From RGIG1995 sp045587445 (GTDB lineage Bacteria; Bacillota; Clostridia; Oscillospirales; CAG-272), in contig JAZNCH010000001.1 of the NCBI GenBank assembly GCA_045587445.1, positions 1 through 15,188 on the forward strand: a stretch of 15,188 nucleotides of DNA. Direction: 5' to 3'. This document shows, one piece after another, positions 6,308 to 12,397 of the stretch. The position numbers and the translations under genes are program-made. Under the pieces are notes generated by a model. That model did no database searches. It saw nothing but the letters and a program-made list of their open reading frames with translations, and was not told the origin of the DNA. Positions within the stretch are counted from its first letter, which is position 1, and each line of letters starts with the position of its first letter.

Positions 6308-6805
6308 CTAATTGATTTGGATATTAGAATTTTTTACGATTTGAACGCCTGTAATAACGATGCCTTGCTCTAATGCTTGTTTGAGGGCTTTTTTATCAGG
6401 GGAATACGTGATTGTTTCTTTGCGGTAAATTTCGGGGAGGGTATCAATAGAGCAAGTCACTTCTACTTTCGTACTCGGTTTAAACCATACGGATACTCTT
6501 GCAGTTTCAAACTTCTCACCATTCAGACTATTTGTGACATAGCCACGGAGCCATTGAGCCTTTTTGTCGAGCTTTTTCTTGCGTGCGGTGAGCTTATCAA
6601 TCTCTGCTTGAATAGCTTCTGCTTCGGCTTCCTTATTTTTAATTACAAGCAGGCAACCTTCAATTTTTTCGAGCCTGTCCATTTGTAACTCCGCTAAGGC
6701 TTCAACGGTAAGGATTTCGCCAGTTTCCGTGTCTACCATTCTTTCGGTATCAAGTTCTACCAATCTTTCAAGTTGTCTGTCGATTTCATACAGCTTCATT
6801 GTCAT
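6308..6805 (-). CDS. Gp157-like phage protein
   Basis: The 165-residue protein matches the siphovirus Gp157 pattern: an N-terminal helix (LYEIDRQLERLVEL), VDTETGEI in the loop, a long coiled coil (IEGCLLVIKNKEAEAEAIQAEIDKLTARKKKLDKKAQWLRGYV), then a beta-rich C-terminus (KFETARVSVWFKPSTKVEV, IYRKETITYSPDKKALKQAL). In lactic-acid-bacterial phages this family sits next to ERF/recombination genes; its molecular role is unclear. AAAGGAG lies ten bases before the ATG at 6805, and the start lies inside the upstream gene (20-bp overlap). Confidence 0.88.
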   Translation of the reverse strand: MTMKLYEIDRQLERLVELDTERMVDTETGEILTVEALAELQMDRLEKIEGCLLVIKNKEAEAEAIQAEIDKLTARKKKLDKKAQWLRGYVTNSLNGEKFETARVSVWFKPSTKVEVTCSIDTLPEIYRKETITYSPDKKALKQALEQGIVITGVQIVKNSNIQIN

Positions 6806-7061
6806 TTTGTTTCAACTCCTTTAATTCATATTCATAAGCGATTGTGCGATACAATACACCTTCATACATAGCCGTCAGATAGTACATATCATCACGCCCG
6901 CTTACTGGTGCCTTTGCGTATTTATCAAACATACAAAGAAACAATTTAGCAGGGATACTTGCCTCGGAAGGCTTGTCGCCAAATCTATTTGTTACTTCAA
7001 TGTCGTTGTCTGCCAAAAGTTTTACGGCGTTTGTCAACGCTATCATTTTCACCAAGTCCAT
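6786..7061 (-). CDS. 91-aa hypothetical early protein
   Basis: The protein begins with MDLVKMIALTNAVKLLADNDIEVTNRF and continues as an alpha/beta mix with a charged tail (YEYELKELKQNDNEAV). AAGGAGGT lies eight bases before the ATG, overlapping the stop of the upstream gene. No family is recognised. Its position in front of the Gp157-like and ERF genes places it in the recombination module. Confidence 0.75.
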   Translation of the reverse strand: MDLVKMIALTNAVKLLADNDIEVTNRFGDKPSEASIPAKLFLCMFDKYAKAPVSGRDDMYYLTAMYEGVLYRTIAYEYELKELKQNDNEAV

Positions 7062-7074
7062 ATCTGTTACCTCC

Positions 7075-7224
7075 TTAATAACCGTACATACCGTGCAGGT
7101 AGCCTAAGCGGTATGTTGCAAATAAGGAGCCTACCAATAAGGCTCCGATGATTGCCACTTCTAATAAAATCTCCCTGTAATACCACACGGTCGCCCAAGT
7201 GGTAACTGCCATCTTTTTCATCAT
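7075..7224 (-). CDS. 49-aa small membrane protein
   Basis: Two ATGs (7224 and 7221) follow AGGAGGT; the second has the better six-base spacing, so the mature start may be 7221. One hydrophobic segment (LLEVAIIGALLVGSLFATY) follows an aromatic amphipathic stretch (TTWATVWYYRE), predicting a single-pass membrane peptide. The C-terminus is GYLHGMYGY. Function unknown. Confidence 0.65.
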   Translation of the reverse strand: MMKKMAVTTWATVWYYREILLEVAIIGALLVGSLFATYRLGYLHGMYGY

Positions 7225-7232
7225 TCTACCTC

Positions 7233-7403
7233 CTACTCATAATCTGCTGGGTCGTAGTTGTCCATCCACTCCCCAATAATTTTGTTTGCTTCCTTGCGGC
7301 TTAAACCGAACTCATCTTGCAAGTACGGAGCTGCGCCAAACATATTGGTTACGCCGCTTCTGCGAAGCCTTTCAAGGAATATCCAGTATTTGTTCTTAGT
7401 CAT
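7233..7403 (-). CDS. 56-aa phage-type hypothetical protein, first gene of the early operon
   Basis: The ATG at 7403 is preceded by GGGGAGG with six-base spacing. The product, starting MTKNKYWIFLERLRRSGVTN and continuing NMFGAAPYLQDEFGLSRKEA, looks like a conserved small phage protein that I recall only as hypothetical. The DEFGLSRKEANKIIGEWMDNY segment is helix-turn-helix-like in composition, so DNA binding is possible. It is the gene nearest the early promoter. Confidence 0.75.
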   Translation of the reverse strand: MTKNKYWIFLERLRRSGVTNMFGAAPYLQDEFGLSRKEANKIIGEWMDNYDPADYE

Positions 7404-7453
7404 TTAATGCCTCCCCTTTTTATTTGTGTGTTGTTTATGTGTTTTACACTTAT

Positions 7454-7482
7454 ATTATACATAAATTAAGCATACAGGTCAA
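7454..7482 (-). promoter_or_regulatory. Main early promoter
   Basis: Minus strand TTGACC (7482-7477), 17-bp spacer, TATAAT (7459-7454): five of six and six of six consensus matches. The predicted start is near 7447, within the small palindrome GTGTTTTACAC (7439-7449), which could be a repressor operator. It drives the minus-strand operon. The plus-strand integrase starts only about 75 bp away on the other side; its promoter is weak by eye, the best -10 being GATAAT at 7523-7528. Confidence 0.75.
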
Positions 7483-7554
7483 GCCGCCTATTAAAATATT
7501 TTTAAGCTTTCTGATTATATGAGATAATCGGGAAAAACAAGAGGATGATGGATA

Positions 7555-8949
7555 ATGAAACGGGTTGCTTTATATATTAGGGTATCAACGGCAAGGCAGG
7601 ACCAAGAGGGGTATTCGATACCGCTTCAAAAGGAAAGGCTCATAGCCTACTGCAAGGCTAAAGGGTGGGTTGTCGCTGGGATATTCGTAGACCCGGGGCA
7701 TTCCGGCTCATCATTGGATAGACCGGGAATGACGGCTTTAATGGAGGCGGTAGCAGAAGGAAAGTTCGATGCCGTGCTTGTCTATAAACTGGACAGGCTT
7801 TCACGCTCACAAAAGGACACGCTCTACTTGATTGAAGATGTTTTTATGGATAATGGTACAGACTTCGTTTCCTTACAAGAATCATTCGACACGACAACTA
7901 TTTACGGTAGAGCGATGGTTGGAATATTGTCTGTATTTGCTCAAATGGAGCGTGAGACGATTACGGAACGTACTTTGATGGGGAGAGCTGGCAGAGCAGA
8001 GGAAGGCAAGTGGCACGGCGGAGGAACGGAGCCTATCGGTTACGACTACATAGATGGTGAGCTGGTTATCAACGAAGAGGAAGCCAAGCAAGTGCGGCGT
8101 GTCTACCGGTTCTATTCGATGGGCTACTCCGTTACGGAAATATCTCGACGTATGGAAGGCTATAAAACGAAGCACGGGGATTGGTCGCACACATCAACCA
8201 TCGGCAACGTATTGGACAATCCGCTTTATGCCGGAAAAATTCATTTTGATGGTGTGCTTTCGTTTGGCAAGCATGACCCAATCGTTCCGCTCGACATAGA
8301 TAGCAAGGTAAAGGCTCGTAGGGAACGCTTGCGAGTATTGGAAGCCGCAGGGGATAGCAACTTCCTGCTCACCGGTATCATCTACTGCCAAAACTGTGGA
8401 GCAAGGTATTTTCCGAATAAGCGTCCGAACGGTAAAGTGGTGTACTCCTGCCATTCGAGAGCCAAGAAGAATAAGAAGATGGTTAAGGACCCAACGTGCA
8501 AGGCTCCGCACATACCCATTGAAGAACTGGATACCATCATAGAGAAAGAGGTATTGAGGCTTGCTAAAAATCCGAAGCTGGTCGATGAGATTATAAAAAA
8601 AAGAGCCGCCAAAGGCAGCTCAAATTCTGATAGCAAATCCGAGGAAATCAAACAGTATGATAGAGAGATTAGTAGGCTTATGGATTCGCTATCACACGAC
8701 GCACTTGAATCTGTCGGGGAAATAGCAGCACAGATAGCAGAACTACACGCCGAAAAGATGAAGCTCGTTTCGTTGCGGGATTATGTCCCGAGGCATTACA
8801 ATGTTGAGGCCGCAAAAATGCTCCTGTCAGACATTAGATACGGATGGTCGAAGCTCGATAATAGAGGGCGGCGTTCGTTTCTGTTCCAGCTGATTGACAA
8901 GATACAAATAAACACCGAGGAAATAAGCATTTCGTGGTCGTTTGAGTGA
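7555..8949 (+). CDS. Large serine recombinase (phage integrase)
   Basis: The 464-residue protein has the serine resolvase catalytic domain (1 to about 150) with nucleophile S11 in YIRVS, GHSGSSLDRPG (48-58), LDRLSR (79-84) and the ERETITERT helix (132-140). A 'Recombinase' DNA-binding domain follows (about 155-260, with HTSTIGNVLDNPLYAGK), then a zinc ribbon with C278, C281, C299 and C315, then a charged coiled coil (about 340-400) that in this family controls synapsis. It catalyses attP x attB integration. The length is normal for the smaller members. It is the only plus-strand gene, divergent from the early operon. AGAGGA lies nine bases before the ATG. Confidence 0.96.
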   Translation: MKRVALYIRVSTARQDQEGYSIPLQKERLIAYCKAKGWVVAGIFVDPGHSGSSLDRPGMTALMEAVAEGKFDAVLVYKLDRLSRSQKDTLYLIEDVFMDNGTDFVSLQESFDTTTIYGRAMVGILSVFAQMERETITERTLMGRAGRAEEGKWHGGGTEPIGYDYIDGELVINEEEAKQVRRVYRFYSMGYSVTEISRRMEGYKTKHGDWSHTSTIGNVLDNPLYAGKIHFDGVLSFGKHDPIVPLDIDSKVKARRERLRVLEAAGDSNFLLTGIIYCQNCGARYFPNKRPNGKVVYSCHSRAKKNKKMVKDPTCKAPHIPIEELDTIIEKEVLRLAKNPKLVDEIIKKRAAKGSSNSDSKSEEIKQYDREISRLMDSLSHDALESVGEIAAQIAELHAEKMKLVSLRDYVPRHYNVEAAKMLLSDIRYGWSKLDNRGRRSFLFQLIDKIQINTEEISISWSFE

Positions 8950-9039
8950 GGATTAGGAATTATCTTTCTAATTGGATTATAGCGAAAACAGAACGTACGC
9001 TCTATAGGGAATTGATGGTTATATAGGTTAATAAATAGA

Positions 9040-9067
9040 AAAGACGGAGGATTTTACCTCCGTCTTT
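9040..9067. terminator. Bidirectional intrinsic terminator
   Basis: A perfect 11-bp stem AAAGACGGAGG / CCTCCGTCTTT with a six-base loop; T-rich sequence follows it on the plus strand (ATTTTTCC) and TTCTATTTATT on the minus strand. It separates the convergent integrase and homing endonuclease genes. No gene lies in the 90 bp between the integrase stop and this stem. Confidence 0.9.
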
Positions 9068-9078
9068 ATTTTTCCATT

Positions 9079-9831
9079 TCACAAGAAATATTTTATTTTT
9101 TCAATACTAAAGTCATTGCTCATTATTTCGCTTTCCCAAATAACAATACATTCCCAACCTATTTCCCTATATTCAGTGATTTTATCATTGGGGTTATCGT
9201 TTCTATGCCAATAATCACCATAAACTTCGATAATTTTCTTTTTAGCTCTATTTATAAAATCGGGCACTCTGTGCTGTTTTTTAGTGTGTAGATGAAATTT
9301 TCCGTTCCCTACATACTCCCAATCTGTATATTCCTTGATAATGTCCATCAATTTTAATTCGGGTTTAGTATAGGAGTTTTTCCAGCCTGCCCATAAAGCC
9401 GTTCTATGTTGCTCTGATAATCGCTTTCCGTACATAGGATTATCTTTGCCATAAGGTCTTTTTAATTTGCCGTCTTTAAACATCTGCTTTCTTGTCGCTG
9501 ATATTCGCATAGAGGCAGATTGCAAAGAAAGACAATTTTCTTTGCTTTTCCCTTTGCTCCACGCCGTTTGTAAGCCAACTTTGTTTTTATTCCACGGTTC
9601 TTTATTTTCATTAACCTTATGTCCTTTTTGGAAGCCTATCTTACCAGCAAGATTTAATTCCGTTGCAGTATTGGAAATTTTATCTCTTGCTTCGCTTGTT
9701 AATGTTGGACTATCGGGGAACATTGTTCTGTATTCAAGGAAAGTGATATTATGTTGTTTTTTAAGGTGCGTTGAAGTTATTTGTTTAAAATTTTTACCAC
9801 ATAATTCGCATTTAACATTGGTCACTTGCAT
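9079..9831 (-). CDS. Free-standing homing endonuclease: zinc finger, NUMOD3 and Vsr-like EDxHD-type nuclease domain
   Basis: The ATG at 9831 is chosen; the upstream frame to 9906 begins only with TTG, and AAGGAG lies 12 bases before this ATG. Order of parts: a MucR/ROS-like zinc finger (CELC ... HLKKQH) followed by FLEYRTMFPDSP, NUMOD3-like DNA-binding repeats (KGHKVNENKEPWNK, WSKGKSKEN, KDNPMYGKRLSEQH), and a C-terminal Vsr/EDxHD nuclease domain (SYTKPELKLM, HRVPDFINRAKKKIIEVYGDYWH, IGWECIVIWESEI). Such endonucleases cut near their own insertion site and spread as selfish genes. No intron boundaries are seen, so it is free-standing. It is not a Tas nuclease: it is 4 kb from tas and lacks a Nop domain. 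Confidence 0.87.
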   Translation of the reverse strand: MQVTNVKCELCGKNFKQITSTHLKKQHNITFLEYRTMFPDSPTLTSEARDKISNTATELNLAGKIGFQKGHKVNENKEPWNKNKVGLQTAWSKGKSKENCLSLQSASMRISATRKQMFKDGKLKRPYGKDNPMYGKRLSEQHRTALWAGWKNSYTKPELKLMDIIKEYTDWEYVGNGKFHLHTKKQHRVPDFINRAKKKIIEVYGDYWHRNDNPNDKITEYREIGWECIVIWESEIMSNDFSIEKIKYFL

Positions 9832-9940
9832 ATATCCGTCAATCTCCTTTATAAAAATATGCACCCCATAGAGCGAACTCTGTAACGTCGCTCTTTTAAG
9901 GTACAAACGGATAAATATGCAATGCCGTTATACTACTATA

Positions 9941-9959
9941 ATTATACCATATTTTGGTA
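9941..9959 (-). promoter_or_regulatory. Extended -10 promoter with overlapping palindrome
   Basis: On the minus strand TGGTATAAT (9949-9941) is a perfect extended -10 (TGnTATAAT); no good -35 is present. The palindrome TACCA-TATTT-TGGTA (9945-9959) overlaps it, an operator-like layout. The transcript would have a ~100-nt leader before the homing endonuclease, containing a 7-bp hairpin (AGAGCGA/TCGCTCT, 9870-9894). Confidence 0.55.
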
Positions 9960-9973
9960 AATTTTAATATAAG

Positions 9974-10002
9974 AAAAGCCGCAGATTTTTCTACGGCTTT
10001 TT
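9974..10002. terminator. Bidirectional intrinsic terminator after the partition genes
   Basis: The stem AAAAGCCG-c-AG / CT-a-CGGCTTTT has a single mismatch and A/T-rich flanks on both sides (CTTATATT on the minus strand). It lies just after the stop of the ribbon-helix-helix gene and ends the parA operon. Confidence 0.8.
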
Positions 10003-10003
10003 C

Positions 10004-10342
10004 TTATTTTTCAAGTTCTCTTGCTTTCTTCTGAATGTAATCCATTAGTGCTTCGTTAAGCATTTCTTTACGTTGACCGTGGCGAGTTTGGAGAGCGTCA
10101 AACGCTTCAAGTACGTCAGTTCTAACGTAGATAGTGGTTTTGGTATAGCCATCATTTTTGCTTTTGGCTTCCTTTTCTTTTCGTGCTTTAAGCTGCTTTG
10201 CAATTTTATTAAAGTCTGGCTCACCGTCGCTTTCGTGGGTGAGCTGTTTTACCAGTTCGGTATCTTTCCCAGCCTTAGCCGCCTCTTGTTCTTTCTTCAT
10301 TCGGGCCAAGCGTTCTTCTGTGGTTTCTTTCTGTTTACTCAT
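10004..10342 (-). CDS. Ribbon-helix-helix partition partner / ParB-like DNA-binding protein
   Basis: The 112-residue protein has a long charged helical N-terminus (1-65: EERLARMKKEQEAAKAGK...) and a C-terminal ribbon-helix-helix domain (about 67-105): the strand YTKTTIYVRTDVLEAFDAL, then helix HGQRKEMLNEALMDYIQKK. It follows parA by five bases, with its GGAGG inside the parA end. ParA operons of plasmids often carry a small RHH centromere-binding protein instead of ParB, so it likely binds the par centromere and represses the operon. The charged N-terminus probably contacts ParA. Confidence 0.83.
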   Translation of the reverse strand: MSKQKETTEERLARMKKEQEAAKAGKDTELVKQLTHESDGEPDFNKIAKQLKARKEKEAKSKNDGYTKTTIYVRTDVLEAFDALQTRHGQRKEMLNEALMDYIQKKARELEK

Positions 10343-10347
10343 TTATA

Positions 10348-11106
10348 TTATCCTCCAATCCTTCTTATAATTTCCTCAACCAATGACATATACTCGTCCA
10401 TTGATGGGCTTGTCACGTCAATACCGGTAGCTGCTATTTCCTTAATCTTGGTCTTTCGTCCAAGCTCCGTATCAAAGACAAGGTTGCCAAAGGTGGCTCT
10501 TAGACCTTCCGAAACGTCCCTTTCGTATTTGCTACGGCGGTCACGCATCGTTATCAGTATGCCAAACACTTCAGCGCTGGTATGTCCTTCTTCCTTTGTG
10601 GTTTCTACAAACTCTTGGAAGCCAATCAGAGCGTCCATACCAAGGTCGCCGCTATCAACAGGAATAATAACCTTGTCAGCATAGACAATAGCGTTTATAA
10701 CCGTATCTCCCAACGAGGGGGACACATCAATAAATACATAGTCGTATCTATTCTCTATGGTGGCAAGCAGGCGTTTTATCGTTGCATACGGGTTATTTAC
10801 CTTTGAAGTGTAGATGTACCTGCTGAACATAGCAAGCCTGTCCTCCGCAGGAATTAAGTCCAGTCCGTCTTTTATTGGCTTGATGTACGGCTCTACGTTT
10901 CCGTCCTGTACGGCTTCCATGATTGTATGCCCACGGTATTTATACTTGCTATCACCGGTTAGAATACGGGTTAAATTCCCTTGGCTATCCAAGTCAATGG
11001 CAAGTACCTTGTACCCAGCCGCCGCAAGGATTTCCGCACAGATAGCCGTGCTGGTCGTCTTACCGCAACCGCCTTTATTCGTGGCAAAGACAATTCTATT
11101 CGGCAT
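10348..11106 (-). CDS. parA: ParA-family partition ATPase
   Basis: The 252-residue protein carries the deviant Walker A KGGCGKTT (11-18; Cys in place of the usual Val), the A' motif IDLDSQGN (37-44), and the Walker B-like strand YVFIDVSPSLGD. It lacks the N-terminal helix-turn-helix of P1-type ParA, so it is a type Ib-like ATPase. It positions DNA by dynamic ATP-dependent nucleoid binding. GGGAGG precedes the ATG. With the RHH protein downstream and the promoter and repeats upstream it makes a complete partition cassette, implying extrachromosomal maintenance at some stage. MinD or Soj chromosomal homologues are less likely given the partner. Confidence 0.93.
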   Translation of the reverse strand: MPNRIVFATNKGGCGKTTSTAICAEILAAAGYKVLAIDLDSQGNLTRILTGDSKYKYRGHTIMEAVQDGNVEPYIKPIKDGLDLIPAEDRLAMFSRYIYTSKVNNPYATIKRLLATIENRYDYVFIDVSPSLGDTVINAIVYADKVIIPVDSGDLGMDALIGFQEFVETTKEEGHTSAEVFGILITMRDRRSKYERDVSEGLRATFGNLVFDTELGRKTKIKEIAATGIDVTSPSMDEYMSLVEEIIRRIGG

Positions 11107-11129
11107 TGCCCTGCCTCCCTTCTTTATTC

Positions 11130-11162
11130 TCTTTTTATGTTTTTATTATGTCTTTATTATGT
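11130..11162 (-). repeat. Three 11-bp tandem repeats, candidate par centromere/operator
   Basis: On the minus strand ACATAATAAAG (11162-11152), ACATAATAAAA (11151-11141) and ACATAAAAAGA (11140-11130) lie head to tail. The 11-bp period places the same face of the helix to a protein at each copy. They cover the predicted parA transcription start (about 11158), so binding of the RHH partner could both mark a centromere and repress the operon. Confidence 0.6.
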
Positions 11163-11164
11163 AT

Positions 11165-11193
11165 ATTTTATAGTAATTTTAAGAGGTTGTCAA
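11165..11193 (-). promoter_or_regulatory. parA promoter
   Basis: Minus strand TTGACA (11193-11188), 17-bp spacer, TAAAAT (11170-11165): a perfect -35 and five of six -10. It overlaps the last codons of the upstream 150-aa gene and makes the partition pair a separate transcription unit. Confidence 0.7.
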
Positions 11194-11620
11194 TCGCCTG
11201 TTTACGCCGTTTTTTCTTTTCTCTTAGGGTAAGGCGTTTTTTAGTGGGGATAAAGGAAACGTAGAAACTGTTGTCAGTACAAAATCTATTAGGGGTTTTT
11301 CGTTTCGGGGGCATATCAACTTCCTGCGGAAACTTTACGGAGAGCTTTTTTGCATCCTTATCCAGTCTATCGTGTTCCAGTCTATAGCTGCTTATCTGAT
11401 GGTAAACTGCTTGCCTGTCTTCTTTGGGTTTTCTTAGCAGCATAATTTTCAACGCACGGTACATCATAACGGGGCGTTTGGCATACGGGAAAAATCCTTT
11501 TCCTGCTATGAATTTCATCAATCCCATTCGCTTGCAACCATTGTATCCACGGGCGACGATTGTTATAGATGTACGTCCCTTGCTATCAATCTCTTTCTTT
11601 ATTTTGTAAACCTTAGTCAT
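11168..11620 (-). CDS. 150-aa very basic hypothetical protein
   Basis: A lysine/arginine-rich protein with a beta-like N-terminus (VYKIKKEIDSKGRTSITIVARGYNGCK), a helical middle (RALKIMLLRKPKEDRQAVYHQI) and a very basic end (TLREKKKRRKQAIDNLLKLL). The start overlaps the upstream lipoprotein stop as ATGA. The charge suggests nucleic-acid binding. No family is recognised. It is the last gene before the parA promoter, and its final codons contain the parA -35 box. Confidence 0.75.
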   Translation of the reverse strand: MTKVYKIKKEIDSKGRTSITIVARGYNGCKRMGLMKFIAGKGFFPYAKRPVMMYRALKIMLLRKPKEDRQAVYHQISSYRLEHDRLDKDAKKLSVKFPQEVDMPPKRKTPNRFCTDNSFYVSFIPTKKRLTLREKKKRRKQAIDNLLKLL

Positions 11621-11886
11621 TTTCTTACGCTCTCATCTACCATAGGCTTGCCGTCAGCATCTAAGCGAACGGAGAGAGCTAATCTATGATGACCATTTAA
11701 ACAAATGTATTGCACCCCTGTTTCTTTATCTACCAAGACATATTCCTCATAGTCACTTGGCAAATTAACGAACACTTTGGAACGCAACGTTTTTTTCTTG
11801 CTTTCCGCATTACCGCAACCTACCAACATCGTAAAGGCTACCATAGTAGCTAAACCAATTAATAATGCTTTTGTTGTTCTTTTCAT
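11617..11886 (-). CDS. Small lipoprotein with a DUF6440-like C-terminus
   Basis: A type II signal peptide is clear: basic MKRTTK, hydrophobic core, and lipobox LVGC with lipidated C24. After a basic linker the mature part reads YVLVDKETGVQYICLNGHHRLALSVRLDADGKP. The 'VDKxTGVxY ... LxxDGKP' pattern resembles DUF6440 proteins as I remember them. It should sit on the outer face of the cytoplasmic membrane. In a phage such lipoproteins can act in superinfection exclusion, but nothing here proves it. It follows the 3D-domain gene by eight bases. Confidence 0.82.
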   Translation of the reverse strand: MKRTTKALLIGLATMVAFTMLVGCGNAESKKKTLRSKVFVNLPSDYEEYVLVDKETGVQYICLNGHHRLALSVRLDADGKPMVDESVRK

Positions 11887-11894
11887 TTTTGTAC

Positions 11895-12368
11895 CTACCT
11901 TTCGATAAAAACTTCTGCCTTTTGTACTCCGTGTTCTAAGGCTTCTTGATGGTCGTCTGTATATACATCAATACTGGCACCTTTGATAGCGGAGCCAGTA
12001 TCTTGAGCAATATAAACTTTGTCATTGATTTTTACTTTTGTTCCGTGTGGGATAATGTCGGGGACAACTGCGATGGTTGTTCCGGCTTTTGCAACTGCTC
12101 CAGAAGAGGTATAAACAATGGGGTTTCCTTGCTTGTCTTTCGGTCTTACTGTCGCCCAATATCCGCAGCATTCTTCGCAGGGGCAGTAGGCGGTCAGTCG
12201 GAACGTTCCGAGGCTTGTCCATTGTTCGGAGGGTTCCGAGATTACTTTCGGAGAGGGTGATGAGGAAAAAGGTTGAAGCCGTTGCTCCGCTATACATAAG
12301 GCTGTCGCCGTTCCGATTAAATAGAGCAGGAGCAAGGCTCGCACCGCTCCGAATAAGTTGCTTTTCAT
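11895..12368 (-). CDS. Secreted 3D-domain cell-wall protein
   Basis: The start is set at the ATG at 12368 (MKSNLFGAVRALLLLYLIGT) because AAAGGAG lies seven bases before it; the frame runs a few codons further up into the end of the array. Residues about 8-27 form a signal/anchor. After a Ser/Pro linker comes the 3D domain (54-157): GTFRLTAYCPCEECCG, AVAKAGTTIAVVP, HGTKVKIND, and the aspartate signature with D123 (QDTGSAIKG), D134 (SIDVYTDD) and D138/139. This double-psi beta-barrel fold is shared with MltA-type lytic transglycosylases and YocH/YabE-like proteins, so peptidoglycan cleavage outside the membrane is likely. The extra CPCEECC cysteines recur in phage 3D proteins. Confidence 0.88.
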   Translation of the reverse strand: MKSNLFGAVRALLLLYLIGTATALCIAEQRLQPFSSSPSPKVISEPSEQWTSLGTFRLTAYCPCEECCGYWATVRPKDKQGNPIVYTSSGAVAKAGTTIAVVPDIIPHGTKVKINDKVYIAQDTGSAIKGASIDVYTDDHQEALEHGVQKAEVFIER

Positions 12369-12397
12369 AAATCTACTCCTTTGCATTCATATGCGTT

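Noticed and set aside
9832..9906. N-terminal extension of the homing endonuclease to 9906.
   Set aside because: The first codon is TTG without a ribosome binding site, and the extra residues precede the conserved zinc finger with no recognisable content.
10073..10684. 203-aa plus-strand open frame across the partition genes.
   Set aside because: It is antisense to parA and the RHH gene, both well supported.
12022..12297. 91-aa minus-strand frame inside the 3D-domain gene.
   Set aside because: It is out of frame within a gene whose domain signature is intact.
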